Shown in pieces: positions 1 to 8,536 of a DNA stretch of 64,000 nt. The position numbers and the translations under genes are program-made. The stretch's first letter is position 1; the number at the start of each line of letters is the position of its first letter. Source of the DNA: UBA12087 sp964370815 (lineage in GTDB: Bacteria; Chloroflexota; Anaerolineae; Anaerolineales; Villigracilaceae); contig CAYJKQ010000012.1 in NCBI GenBank assembly GCA_964370815.1, positions 14,630 through 78,629 on the forward strand, in the 5' to 3' direction. Below the pieces are notes generated by a model. The model worked only from the letters and a program-made list of their open reading frames with translations, had not been told where the DNA came from and did not search any database.

Positions 1-2
1 AT

Positions 3-458
3 AAGATCCTGGCTCCCTTGACCGGAATCGGTGGTGGCTTGATCCCTCTCATTGCTGGACTGGATGCACTTTTTGGGTGGTCCCCTTCCTACAGTCTAAA
101 TCTCAAGATCCTGGCGCTGATCATCATCCTGGCAGGTTATGTTCTGGGATCCTACGCCTTGATCGCCAACCGTTTTTTCTCCGGAACAGTTCGCATACAA
201 ACAGAACGCGGACATCACGTTATTTCAACAGGTCCCTATCGCTGGATACGGCACCCCGGCTACATCGGGGCTATCTTGACCTACCTAACAACTCCGATCT
301 TCCTGGATTCCTATTGGGTCTTCCTGCCGGCTGTCTTTGTCACGCTGATCCTGGTGATCCGCACTGCGTTGGAAGACAGGTTCCTGCAGGATGAACTCCC
401 GGGTTACAGGGAATTTGCAAAGCAGGTTCGTTATCGCCTAATTCCAGGTATCTGGTGA
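3..458 (+). CDS. Isoprenylcysteine/phospholipid methyltransferase-like membrane protein (5' truncated)
   Basis: The reading frame is open from the left edge of the window, so the N-terminus is missing; the first possible internal start (TTG) is at 18. The visible 150 or so residues hold about three hydrophobic segments, then the conserved block GPYRWIRHPGYIGAIL. That block is the signature of the isoprenylcysteine carboxyl methyltransferase / PEMT superfamily, whose members methylate prenylcysteines, phospholipids or small lipophilic molecules from S-adenosylmethionine at the membrane. The C-terminal ED...GYREFAKQVRYRLIPG also fits the family. The substrate cannot be told. The gene ends 69 bases before folK, and a -10-like box for folK lies between them, so the two are probably separate transcripts. 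Confidence 0.75.
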   Translation, partial: KILAPLTGIGGGLIPLIAGLDALFGWSPSYSLNLKILALIIILAGYVLGSYALIANRFFSGTVRIQTERGHHVISTGPYRWIRHPGYIGAILTYLTTPIFLDSYWVFLPAVFVTLILVIRTALEDRFLQDELPGYREFAKQVRYRLIPGIW

Positions 459-510
459 TCACCAGCGGAGCCTTAAGGTCACAACCAACGATCCGTAATT
501 GGTTTTAGAA

Positions 511-516
511 TATAAT
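511..516 (+). promoter_or_regulatory. -10 promoter element of folK (near-leaderless)
   Basis: A perfect TATAAT lies 11 bases before the folK ATG, in an A/T-rich stretch. A start site 6-8 bases downstream would leave a leader of only a few bases, and there is no Shine-Dalgarno sequence before the ATG. No convincing -35 box is seen. The assignment is from sequence only. Confidence 0.5.
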
Positions 517-527
517 AGCTCTCAATC

Positions 528-1010
528 ATGATCCATACCATCTTCCTTGCACTTGGCAGCAACCTGGGTGACCGCCTGGAGAACCTGGAAACCGCTATTC
601 AAAACATGCCTGCAGGTGTACTCGTACAAAAGCGCTCCTCCATTTATGAAACTCCACCCTGGGGATTTGAAGACCAGCCCCCATTTCTAAATATGGTCAT
701 TCAGGGGGAAACCCTGTTTTCTCCCTGGAAATTATTGAAAACCATAAAAAAACTGGAAGGCCGCATGGGGCGTCAGCCCACTTTCCAAAACGGTCCACGC
801 TTGATCGATATTGACATTCTCTTTTACGATGATCTCGAATTCGATCAGAGGGGCCTGGTCATCCCCCATCCACGCATCCCTGAACGCGCCTTTGTGCTGG
901 TTCCCCTGGCAGAGATCGCTCCAAACTATCTGCACCCTGTTTTACAGTTCACTATGCAGCAACTTCTAACCCGTGTTGATAGTCAGGACATTCATATATA
1001 TTTGCGTTGA
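528..1010 (+). CDS. folK: 2-amino-4-hydroxy-6-hydroxymethyldihydropteridine diphosphokinase
   Basis: This enzyme transfers pyrophosphate from ATP to 6-hydroxymethyl-7,8-dihydropterin, the step before dihydropteroate synthase in folate synthesis. The 160-residue length is normal for HPPK. The N-terminal LGSNLGDR (about residues 9-16) and the signature GPRLIDIDIL (about 89-98), which carries the two magnesium-binding aspartates, are both intact, followed by IPHPRIPERAFVLVPL. folP lies 1.6 kb downstream on the same strand with two unrelated genes between, so this is a loose folate cluster rather than a tight operon. No folB or folE is visible in the window. Confidence 0.95.
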   Translation: MIHTIFLALGSNLGDRLENLETAIQNMPAGVLVQKRSSIYETPPWGFEDQPPFLNMVIQGETLFSPWKLLKTIKKLEGRMGRQPTFQNGPRLIDIDILFYDDLEFDQRGLVIPHPRIPERAFVLVPLAEIAPNYLHPVLQFTMQQLLTRVDSQDIHIYLR

Positions 1011-1145
1011 CCTTCCAATTTTTCTGACATTGCCCACGCTTTGAGTTTAAGGGAGTCTTGAACAGTAAAGCTTTTAAACGGGTACATCAATGATTCATTC
1101 ACATAATTATTGATCAATTGGCTTTTTATTTGAGGGTTTATTCCC

Positions 1146-2099
1146 ATGGATATCACAGATAAATTATATGAAGAACCCTCCGTCCGTTACAAACTGACGG
1201 TTAATGTTTTAGGTCAACCATCTTCAGGTCAGGCTGCCGAACAAGCCTCCGGGATCGTGCGCAATTCACCATTGGTTCAAAACCTGTTATCCAACTGCAT
1301 CCAGGATGGAAGTCTGCCAAATCATCCTTACAAAAAATGGAACGGCAGTCATTGGGTATTATCCCTGCTGGCAGACCTGGGATATCCTCCATCCGATGAG
1401 ATGCTGCGTCCACTGCTGGAGCAAGCCTACAACTGGTTGCTAAGCCCTGCCCACGCCCGGTATATTCGGGAGATCAATGGCAGGGTACGCCGTTGTGCCT
1501 CCCAGGAAAGCAACCTGGTCTTTTCCTCCCTGACTTTGGGTCTGGCAGATGAACGCACAGATGAGCTGGCAGCCCGTTTGATAACATGGCAATGGCTGGA
1601 TGGAGGCTGGAACTGTGATAAACGTCCCGAAGTGAATATTTCCTCCTTTATGGAAAGCCTCATCCCCCTGCGCGCCCTGGCGTTGTATGCAAAAATTAGG
1701 GGAGATGCACGCGCCAGGAGTACCTGCGAACGAGCTGCCGAGATCTTTTTGAAACGCAATTTATATCTGCGCATAAGTGATGGAAAAATTATGGACAGGC
1801 ACTTTGTAGCGCTGCATTATCCATGTTACTGGCATTACGATATCCTGTTTGCACTTAAAGTGATGGTGGAAGCGGGTTTTATCAGCGACCCGCGCTGCCA
1901 GCCCGCCCTGGATCTGCTCGAGTCCCGCCGCCTGCCAGATGGAGGTTTCCCGGCAGATGCAACTTACTACCATCTGACGCGACCTGATATCAGCAATTAT
2001 TCGCCAGTGAGTTGGGGTGGTGTCAGTAAAAAGAAGGCTAACCCGTTTGTTACTGTGGATGCTCTGGCGGTCCTGTGGGCAGCAGGAAGGTTATCCTGA
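1146..2099 (+). CDS. Terpenoid cyclase/prenyltransferase alpha-alpha-toroid-like protein of unknown function
   Basis: A 317-residue soluble protein without a signal peptide. Repeats such as WQWLDGGWNCD (about residue 150) and LLESRRLPDGGFPAD (about 260) resemble the QW-type repeats of squalene/oxidosqualene cyclase and prenyltransferase beta-subunit folds (alpha-alpha toroids). The DxDD cyclase motif is not seen, so there is no reason to call it a terpene cyclase. Related stand-alone toroid proteins are usually annotated only as hypothetical or prenyltransferase-like. The ATG at 1146 opens the N-terminal half without a good Shine-Dalgarno. It lies between folK and a small SpoIIAA-like gene. 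The function is unknown. Confidence 0.6.
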   Translation: MDITDKLYEEPSVRYKLTVNVLGQPSSGQAAEQASGIVRNSPLVQNLLSNCIQDGSLPNHPYKKWNGSHWVLSLLADLGYPPSDEMLRPLLEQAYNWLLSPAHARYIREINGRVRRCASQESNLVFSSLTLGLADERTDELAARLITWQWLDGGWNCDKRPEVNISSFMESLIPLRALALYAKIRGDARARSTCERAAEIFLKRNLYLRISDGKIMDRHFVALHYPCYWHYDILFALKVMVEAGFISDPRCQPALDLLESRRLPDGGFPADATYYHLTRPDISNYSPVSWGGVSKKKANPFVTVDALAVLWAAGRLS

Positions 2100-2170
2100 T
2101 CATAGAATCGAGTCTTCCTGTCTGAACCCGATCAGTGGCTGAAAACCATGACCCACCCCTACTTATAAGA

Positions 2171-2176
2171 TATAAT
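2171..2176 (+). promoter_or_regulatory. -10 promoter element before the 2200 gene
   Basis: A perfect TATAAT lies 23 bases before the ATG at 2200. An AAAGGAGG ribosome binding site (about 2186-2193) sits between the two, so this short transcript would keep a leader of roughly 15-17 bases. No clear -35 box is seen. Confidence 0.5.
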
Positions 2177-2199
2177 CCCTCTGCAAAAGGAGGCAAACC

Positions 2200-2622
2200 A
2201 TGACCGAGTTCAAACCCTTAAACTGGCAACCCGTACCCGGGATCGGATATACCGTTGTCCGCCGATCAGATGGCGGCATGCACTACACATTTACAGATCT
2301 TTCCGAAACCACGGTCCAACACTGGCAGGAGTTTTCGCATCAACATCTGTTGGATGCCGACCGCCTGACCCGCAACCTGTACGATCTGCGCCAGGTTCAG
2401 CAAGTATCCCAGTCAGCCATCAATACCGCCATTGAAGTCAATAGCGACCCATCTGCGCGCAAGATCCGCCTGGCTGTTTTAGTTGCAAACACAGAAGTAG
2501 CTGACGCCATCCGCAAGATCGCGGCGCTGGCATTAACCCCCGCCTCAGCTGCCATCAAGATCTTCACGGATTTGGACGAAGCTGAAGCCTGGCTCAGCCG
2601 ACCTATGGACCAGATGGTCTGA
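2200..2622 (+). CDS. SpoIIAA/STAS-like small protein
   Basis: A 140-residue soluble protein with an excellent AAAGGAGG ribosome binding site. The pattern of alternating beta strands and helices (RNLYDLRQVQQVSQSAIN, then KIRLAVLVANTEVADAIRKIAAL, ending IKIFTDLDEAEAWL) resembles the SpoIIAA-like fold of proteins that often sit next to regulatory genes. In particular, the final F.D..EA..WL block is typical of SpoIIAA-like proteins. No catalytic motif is visible. It ends 10 bases before folP and may be co-transcribed with it. The family assignment is by fold pattern only. Confidence 0.5.
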   Translation: MTEFKPLNWQPVPGIGYTVVRRSDGGMHYTFTDLSETTVQHWQEFSHQHLLDADRLTRNLYDLRQVQQVSQSAINTAIEVNSDPSARKIRLAVLVANTEVADAIRKIAALALTPASAAIKIFTDLDEAEAWLSRPMDQMV

Positions 2623-2632
2623 CCTTTAATCC

Positions 2633-3511
2633 ATGCTTCCATTAATAATTGGAAATCAAACCCTTGCATGGGGCAGGCGTACCTATGTGATGGGTATCTT
2701 GAACCTGACGCCGGACAGCTTTTCTGGTGATGGCCTGTTATCTGCATCCACAAGTTTGGATGAAGCCTTGCAGCAGGCTCACAGTTTCATTGGATCAGGT
2801 GTGGACATATTGGATGTGGGTGGAGAAAGCACCCGACCCGGCTCCCAGCCTGTTGATCCACAGACCGAAAGTCAGCGCGTAATCCCCATTATTCAACAAA
2901 TAGCGTCTGAATTTCCGGAAATGCTTATCTCCGTGGATACCTATAAAGCCTCCGTGGCAGAAAAAGCCCTCCAGGCAGGTGCCCGTATCGTAAATGATGT
3001 CTGGGGCTTGCGGGCTGATCCGGATCTGGCAGGGGTGGTTTCCCGTTACAAGGCTCCGATCATCCTGATGCATAATCGTAGTAAACCTGCCAATGCTGAG
3101 GTTCAAGCAAATTTAGGCGGGCGATACATAGGTATGCAATACACGAACCTGCTCGAAGATGTAAAAAATGAACTCCTCGAGAGTGTCAACCTGGCACTTT
3201 CAGCAGGTATTCCATCTGAAAACATCATCCTGGATCCCGGTATTGGTTTTGGAAAAACCGTGGAACAAAACCTGGAACTTCTCAACCATCTGGAAGAGAT
3301 CAGGCAGCTTGGTTACCCGGTTCTCCTGGGTCCTTCCCGTAAATCCTTTATCGGTTATACGCTCGACCTGCCACCCGACCAACGCCTGGAGGGCACGGCT
3401 GCGGCAGTTTCGGTCGGGATCGTACGCGGTGCCGATATCATCCGGGTGCATGATGTGGAATTTATGTCCCGGGTGGCACGTATGACCGATGCCATCATTG
3501 GAAAGCATTAG
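2633..3511 (+). CDS. folP: Dihydropteroate synthase
   Basis: The enzyme condenses hydroxymethyldihydropterin pyrophosphate with p-aminobenzoate to form dihydropteroate and is the sulfonamide target. The TIM-barrel signatures are complete: MGILNLTPDSFSGDG (about residues 20-34), DVGGESTRPGSQPV (about 62-75), ISVDTYKA, NDVWG, ILMHNR, and the C-terminal LLGPSRKSFIGY and RVHDV. The length of 292 is slightly above typical for the bacterial enzyme. It follows the SpoIIAA-like gene by 10 bases and precedes a GTG-started small gene by 3 bases, so 2200-3892 is probably one transcript. Confidence 0.96.
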   Translation: MLPLIIGNQTLAWGRRTYVMGILNLTPDSFSGDGLLSASTSLDEALQQAHSFIGSGVDILDVGGESTRPGSQPVDPQTESQRVIPIIQQIASEFPEMLISVDTYKASVAEKALQAGARIVNDVWGLRADPDLAGVVSRYKAPIILMHNRSKPANAEVQANLGGRYIGMQYTNLLEDVKNELLESVNLALSAGIPSENIILDPGIGFGKTVEQNLELLNHLEEIRQLGYPVLLGPSRKSFIGYTLDLPPDQRLEGTAAAVSVGIVRGADIIRVHDVEFMSRVARMTDAIIGKH

Positions 3512-3514
3512 CGT

Positions 3515-3892
3515 GTGGATGAATTTGCCCTTGATCTTCTAAGAAGCGGGATACTGGCTGTAAAAGAAGGGGATATCCATACAGCCTGCCGCCGTTTTGA
3601 ACGTGTCATCGACCTGGCAGAGGATCATACCCTTTTGGCGGACGCCTGGTTTTGGATGAGCGAAATCAGCCATGATCTGTCTGAGAAACGCAACCAATTA
3701 GAGAATGCCCTGGCTCATGATCTTCAGCATGTCCAGGCTCGCCGGTCGCTGGCGATACTGGATGGAAAGCTCAAACCCAATGAGATCATTGACCCGGAAA
3801 ACCTGCCTCAATCTCCGGCAGGTTTTCTACAAAATTCTGGATCAGAACGCTTCACCTGCCCAAAATGTGGTGGAAAAATGACCTTTTCATAA
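3515..3892 (+). CDS. Small TPR-like protein with C-terminal CxxC knuckle
   Basis: A 125-residue protein starting at GTG, three bases after the folP stop. Residues 1-95 are helical and TPR-like (GDIHTACRRFERVIDL, ADAWFWMSEIS), suggesting a protein-interaction scaffold. The C-terminus ends in FTCPKCGGKMTFS, a single CPxCG half of a zinc ribbon that would need a partner or dimer to bind metal. There is no signal peptide. Its function is unknown; the position suggests co-transcription with folP and perhaps with the PBP-like gene 20 bases downstream. Confidence 0.7.
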   Translation: MDEFALDLLRSGILAVKEGDIHTACRRFERVIDLAEDHTLLADAWFWMSEISHDLSEKRNQLENALAHDLQHVQARRSLAILDGKLKPNEIIDPENLPQSPAGFLQNSGSERFTCPKCGGKMTFS

Positions 3893-3912
3893 TCTTTCGG
3901 TAACCGGATCCC

Positions 3913-6687
3913 ATGCCAGCTACTCCAACCATCATTCAGCAAAGGCGCGCAAGGCGCCAACATGCACAACGAAGTTTCACAGGGCTTCTTTTGCGTTTAA
4001 GCCTGGGGATCGGTATCCTGATTGGCACATTGCTAATGCTAGCCATGTTGGCAGGTGCCTGGTATTACGTCCAACTGAGGCGCGACCTGCCTTCTGTCCA
4101 ATCGCTACCCTTATTGCTTGACCCGGTTGATGGACAACTCATGCAACCCACACGCCTGTACGACCGAACGGGACAGCAGCTATTGCGTTCGATCGCACCG
4201 GACGATGCCAACCGCTCCTTCCTGAAATATGAAAACATCCCCCAGGACCTGGTCAATGCCACACTTACGTTGGCTGACCCGGGTTTTTGGGATCACGCCG
4301 GTTATTCGCTGGATGGCTGGCAGGATCCCGAAAGGCATCCCACCCTGGCGCAAAAATTGGTGTCGGATCTATTGCTGTTTGATGAACCCAAATCCATCCA
4401 ACGTGCCATTCGCGAGCGCTTACTTGCAGGTCAAATTACCGCTGAATTTGGGCGTCAACAGGTTATTGAATGGTACCTGAACAGCGCCAATTTCGGACAC
4501 GAGTCCTATGGTATTGAAGCTGCTGCACAATTCTACTTCGGCAGATCCGCATCTGATCTTGACCTCAGCCAGGCAGCCATGTTGGCAGCCGTCAGCCAGG
4601 CTCCCGCTTTGAATCCGGTTGATTCCCCCCAGGCAGCCGAGCAACGCCGCCTTGAGACTTTGCAGATCATGCTGGCATTCAACCTAGTAGATGCAAACCA
4701 GATGGCACTGGCTGGGACTACTCCACCAGCAATCACTCCTGCAAAGCTCACAAGAACTGATATTGCCCCGGCTTTCACCAACCTGGCACTGGCACAATTG
4801 GGAGAACTGTTCAACCGTGACCGAATCGAACGCGGGGGGTTGATCATCCTAACCACACTGGATCATGACCTGCAAGTCCAGGCTGATTGTAGTTTGCAGA
4901 CTCAGCTATTCCGTATGGGAGAACAGGTCGAACCCCTGGTCAATGATTGCCCGGCTTCCAATTTACTTCCGCCACTTCAATCTGGAGCATTATCTGGAGA
5001 GGTTTCCGCCAGCGCAATGATCCTGGACACAAAGAAAGGCCAGATCCTGGCTGTAGCCGGACAAGGTGGTGTGATTCATCCAGCCGGAACCCTTTTAAGC
5101 CCTTTCATTTACCTGACGGGATTTACACGCGGTTTGAGCCCGGCTTCCCTGGGTTGGGATATACCAGGTGAGCTGCCAGAGCTTGACCAGATCTATCTGG
5201 GACCTGTCAGTTTGCGTACCGCCCTGGTTAATGATTATCTGGGACCCGCCTATCAGGTGGAAGCCCAGATGGGAGCTGATAACATCTGGAATATTGCCCG
5301 ATCTTTTGGGTTGCAGGGGTCTTCCAATAGCCTGCTGGATGCAGATATGGATGTATCCATGCAGAATATCGCTGGAGCCTATGCAACTTTTGCCAACCAG
5401 GGGATCCTGACCGGGCAGGTTTTTCGGTCCGGAAAACCGCAACCTTACACCATGCTTAAACTAACCAGTGTTGATAATGCGCTGTGGGGGGATTGGTCCT
5501 TTCCAAACCGGCAGGCAGTCGTCAGCCCAGCCCTGGCTTTCCTGATTAATGATATTTTAAGTGATGAAAATGTCCGTAATTTTAGTCCCTCACAACCCAA
5601 TCCTTTTGGGATCGGACGTCCAGCAGCCTTCAAACTCGGGCAAACCCTGGACGACAGCGCAACCTGGGTCGTTGGGTATACACCACAGATGTTGGCGCTG
5701 GTCTGGATGGGAGACACTGACACAAGTTCCACCTACAACTCCCCAGTTCCGGCTGCCGGACTCTGGCGTGCCTTGATGCAATACAGCCTGCGGGATATGC
5801 CTACCGAGGATTGGGCTGTCCCGCCCGACATACTCCAACTAAATGTCTGCGACCCTTCCGGAATGCTGCCCAGCCCGGCTTGCCCAAACATTGTCAATGA
5901 GGTCTTCCTGTCTGGCAGCCAGCCTTTCAATAGCGATACACTCTACCAGGTATTCCAGGTGAACAAGGAGACTGGTTTTCTAGCCACGGTATTCACTCCA
6001 TCCGAATTGGTCACAAATCGAGTTTTCATGAATGTACCGCCAATGGCGCAATCCTGGGCTTTGTCTGCAGGTATCCAGACGCCTCCCACCCAGTACGATA
6101 CCATCTTGCAGCCTTCCCCACTGGCAGACGTACATATCAGCTCACCCGGGTTATTTGCTGATGTGCGTGGAAATATCCGGATCACCGGTAGTGCGGCTGG
6201 AGCAGATTTTTCATATTACAGGCTGGAATACGGACATGGGTTGGATCCACAAGCCTGGATACAGATCGGGAAGGATGTAAGCAACCCTGTGGAAGAAGGA
6301 TTGCTGGCAACCTGGGATTCAAGTGAAGTTAATGGATTGGTTGCCCTGCGTCTGCTGGTTGTTGGAGCTGATCAGAGCGTCCGGATGGCAGTCAGTCAAC
6401 TGGCAGTGGATAACACCTCTCCGGAGATCAGTGTGATCACCCCACAGATCGGGCAGGAGTTCAGCATATCGCAAGAGCAAGGACTCGTTTTTGAGGTCCA
6501 GGTCAGCGATTCATACCTTGCAAACGTAAAGATGTATGTGGATAATGACCTGCTGGCGGATTTCAGCAATGCACCTTTCAGCCTGGTTTGGCAGGCTCGC
6601 CAGGGTGGACATTATCTGCGGGTACTTGCCACAGATCGGGCTGGCAACCAGTCTGAAGAAAAAATTCTTTTTTCAGTGAAACGTTAG
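3913..6687 (+). CDS. Class A penicillin-binding protein homologue with degenerate active sites
   Basis: A 924-residue protein with one N-terminal membrane helix (about residues 24-50), a GT51 glycosyltransferase region (about 95-270), a transpeptidase region (about 360-620) and a C-terminal extension with Ig-like folds (about 730-924). The overall order matches bifunctional PBP1-type peptidoglycan synthases. However, the catalytic residues are gone. In the first GT51 motif (EDxxFxxHxG) the catalytic Glu is Ala121 (ADPGFWDHAG). In the transpeptidase, SxxK reads TLLS (Thr393, Ser396), SxN reads DYL (Asp441, Leu443) and KTG reads KLG (574-576). The surrounding family sequence is well kept (WYLNSANFGHESYGIEAAAQ, WVVGYTPQML), so the frame is sound. 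I infer a non-catalytic, extracellular scaffold or regulator of wall synthesis. Confidence 0.88.
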   Translation: MPATPTIIQQRRARRQHAQRSFTGLLLRLSLGIGILIGTLLMLAMLAGAWYYVQLRRDLPSVQSLPLLLDPVDGQLMQPTRLYDRTGQQLLRSIAPDDANRSFLKYENIPQDLVNATLTLADPGFWDHAGYSLDGWQDPERHPTLAQKLVSDLLLFDEPKSIQRAIRERLLAGQITAEFGRQQVIEWYLNSANFGHESYGIEAAAQFYFGRSASDLDLSQAAMLAAVSQAPALNPVDSPQAAEQRRLETLQIMLAFNLVDANQMALAGTTPPAITPAKLTRTDIAPAFTNLALAQLGELFNRDRIERGGLIILTTLDHDLQVQADCSLQTQLFRMGEQVEPLVNDCPASNLLPPLQSGALSGEVSASAMILDTKKGQILAVAGQGGVIHPAGTLLSPFIYLTGFTRGLSPASLGWDIPGELPELDQIYLGPVSLRTALVNDYLGPAYQVEAQMGADNIWNIARSFGLQGSSNSLLDADMDVSMQNIAGAYATFANQGILTGQVFRSGKPQPYTMLKLTSVDNALWGDWSFPNRQAVVSPALAFLINDILSDENVRNFSPSQPNPFGIGRPAAFKLGQTLDDSATWVVGYTPQMLALVWMGDTDTSSTYNSPVPAAGLWRALMQYSLRDMPTEDWAVPPDILQLNVCDPSGMLPSPACPNIVNEVFLSGSQPFNSDTLYQVFQVNKETGFLATVFTPSELVTNRVFMNVPPMAQSWALSAGIQTPPTQYDTILQPSPLADVHISSPGLFADVRGNIRITGSAAGADFSYYRLEYGHGLDPQAWIQIGKDVSNPVEEGLLATWDSSEVNGLVALRLLVVGADQSVRMAVSQLAVDNTSPEISVITPQIGQEFSISQEQGLVFEVQVSDSYLANVKMYVDNDLLADFSNAPFSLVWQARQGGHYLRVLATDRAGNQSEEKILFSVKR

Positions 6688-6713
6688 AATTACAAAGGGA
6701 ATCCCTGCTAAAA

Positions 6714-7295
6714 TCACTCCTGCCTCATCCACCTTTTAACAGCCTCAGCAGGGTATACATGCTTTTGAAAGGCAGCCAGTAATTCATCCGGGCTGGCAGC
6801 ACACACCAGGCTATTGCGGTGTTCGGGGAAAATGAATTTCTCTTTTTCAGCATATTCGATAAATATCAACAGAGATCTGAAATAATCCCGAATGTTTAAC
6901 AAGCCAACCGGTTTGGCGTGTTCACCGATCTGAGCCCAGGTCAGGGTCTCAAATAGCTCATCCAGGGTGCCAAAACCACCTGGCAAGGCTATATACCCAT
7001 CGGAAAGTTCATACATACGCGCTTTGCGCTCATGGATGGTCTTGGTAACATCCAGTTGGGTTAAGCCCGGGTGTGCCAGGCTGGGTGTGTTCATACTGGT
7101 CACGATCACGCCGATCGCCTCCCCCCCACCTGCCAAGGCACCATCTGCAACCCGACCCATCAACCCCGTTTTGCCGCCCCCATAGATCAAACTCAAGCCA
7201 TGCCTCGCCAGGGTCAGCCCCATCTGGTAGGCTCCTTCGAGATAATCATGGTGTACATCATCCGACGAACCGCAATAGACACATACTGCTTTCAT
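6714..7295 (-). CDS. LOG family protein (cytokinin-type nucleoside 5'-monophosphate phosphoribohydrolase-like)
   Basis: A 193-residue Rossmann-like protein with the LOG-family signature PGGFGTLDE (residues 105-113) and the preceding GGGKTGLMG nucleotide-binding loop. Characterised relatives hydrolyse nucleoside monophosphates to free base and ribose 5-phosphate; in plants this activates cytokinins, while in bacteria it is often general AMP/nucleotide hydrolysis (historically mislabelled lysine decarboxylase). The start is ATG with a GAGGTGG ribosome site, and TATACT-like promoter sequence lies upstream on the minus strand. It converges with the PBP-like gene, with only 26 bases between the stops. 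The substrate is not predictable. Confidence 0.88.
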   Translation of the reverse strand: MKAVCVYCGSSDDVHHDYLEGAYQMGLTLARHGLSLIYGGGKTGLMGRVADGALAGGGEAIGVIVTSMNTPSLAHPGLTQLDVTKTIHERKARMYELSDGYIALPGGFGTLDELFETLTWAQIGEHAKPVGLLNIRDYFRSLLIFIEYAEKEKFIFPEHRNSLVCAASPDELLAAFQKHVYPAEAVKRWMRQE

Positions 7296-7455
7296 AGACC
7301 ACCTCTCGAGTTACAATTTATAAAATAGTATACCCGAGAAAAATGTGGTAAGGTTGAAGGAAAAGATCCCAACCAGGAAACCCTCATAAAAATACCTCAA
7401 TTATGTAATTTATGTAAATTCAGGTTAGAATCACATTAGACTAAGCTCCAGATGC

Positions 7456-7485
7456 TTGACTACTCACATTGGCGCGGCATAGAAT
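7456..7485 (+). promoter_or_regulatory. Sigma-70-type promoter upstream of the DnaJ-like gene
   Basis: TTGACT (7456-7461) and TAGAAT (7480-7485) are separated by 18 bases, a near-consensus housekeeping promoter reading into the DnaJ-like gene, with a leader of about 95 bases. I looked for a CIRCE-type inverted repeat in 7296-7587 and did not find one. Confidence 0.5.
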
Positions 7486-7587
7486 AGTGTATATTCAACG
7501 CTTATAATTGGTCGATGGGGTTGTGCACTTACACTCTCACTGTACCCCCGAATTACAAATGAGAGACTGACCTGGAAAGATGGAATC

Positions 7588-8505
7588 ATGGAATATAAGG
7601 ATTATTACAAAACTTTAGGTGTGGATCGCAAAGCCAGCGCCGATGAGATCAAAAAAGCTTATCGTAAATTAGCCATGCAATACCATCCCGACCGGAACCC
7701 GGATGATAAGAAAGCCGAAGAACGCTTTAAAGAATTTAATGAAGCCTACCAGGTCTTGAGTGATGAGAAGAAACGTGCCCGATACGACCAGTTGGGTTCA
7801 TCCTATTCTGATTGGCAGGGACGAGGCGCTCCTGGTAATTTTAACTGGGATGACTGGGTTTCTCAACAGGGAGGCCAGGGCCGGCAAGGTGGTTCCACGC
7901 AGGTAAATATTGATGAACTGTTTGGAGGTGGAACGTTCTCCGATTTTTTCAGTTCCATCTTTGGGGGCGGTGGGGCAAGGCAGGCGCGCCCCCGTCAACG
8001 CATGGCACCCCGCTACCAGCAGTCTGTTGGCATTAGCCTGCAAGAAGCCTATCATGGCGCCAAGCGCCAGATGCAAGTCGGGGATCGTCTTAAGGAAGTA
8101 TCGCTGCCTGCAGGTGCCAGAACCGGCACGAAAGTCCGCGTGACAGGCGCCGGACCCGTTGGACCAGATGGGCAAGCTTCGGATATCTATCTGCTGGTAG
8201 AAGTGGCAGATGACCCTTCTTATGTACGGAAGGGCAACGATCTGCACACCCAGGCGAAAATTGATGTTTTTGTGGCAATGCTTGGTGGTGTAGTCCAGGT
8301 GGATACTCTGTCTGGAAAAGTTGTCCTGACCATTCCTCCCGGAACACAGCCAGACCAAGTTTTCCGGGTTGCCGGACGTGGTATGCCCCTATTAAAAGAT
8401 CCGCAGGTCAAGGGTGATCTTTTCGTCCGTATCAAAGTGCAAATCCCCCGGCAGTTAACAACCAAACAAAAAAAATTATTGGAAGAAGCTGCACAAACCA
8501 AATAA
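7588..8505 (+). CDS. DnaJ-class co-chaperone, CbpA type
   Basis: A 305-residue J-domain protein. The J domain (about 1-70) has an intact HPD at 33-35 (YHPDRNP), which stimulates DnaK ATPase. A Gly/Phe-rich linker follows (about 75-130, FGGGTFSDFFSSIFGGGG), then the two C-terminal substrate-binding beta domains (ISLQEAYHGAKRQ, VRKGNDLH...). The cysteine-rich zinc finger of true DnaJ is absent, so this is the CbpA/type II form, and its length is right for that class. The lipoprotein HtrA-like protease gene begins 31 bases after the stop and may be co-transcribed, which makes a small protein-quality-control group. Confidence 0.93.
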   Translation: MEYKDYYKTLGVDRKASADEIKKAYRKLAMQYHPDRNPDDKKAEERFKEFNEAYQVLSDEKKRARYDQLGSSYSDWQGRGAPGNFNWDDWVSQQGGQGRQGGSTQVNIDELFGGGTFSDFFSSIFGGGGARQARPRQRMAPRYQQSVGISLQEAYHGAKRQMQVGDRLKEVSLPAGARTGTKVRVTGAGPVGPDGQASDIYLLVEVADDPSYVRKGNDLHTQAKIDVFVAMLGGVVQVDTLSGKVVLTIPPGTQPDQVFRVAGRGMPLLKDPQVKGDLFVRIKVQIPRQLTTKQKKLLEEAAQTK

Positions 8506-8536
8506 AGGCAAACAGCACTTCCCCTGGAGATATCGA

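Noticed and set aside
3913..6687. Frameshift or sequencing error as the cause of the missing PBP motifs
   Set aside because: The frame is continuous and family sequence is kept on both sides of every altered motif.
7296..7587. CIRCE or other heat-shock operator before the DnaJ-like gene
   Set aside because: No inverted repeat of the required form was found; only a sigma-70-type promoter is visible.
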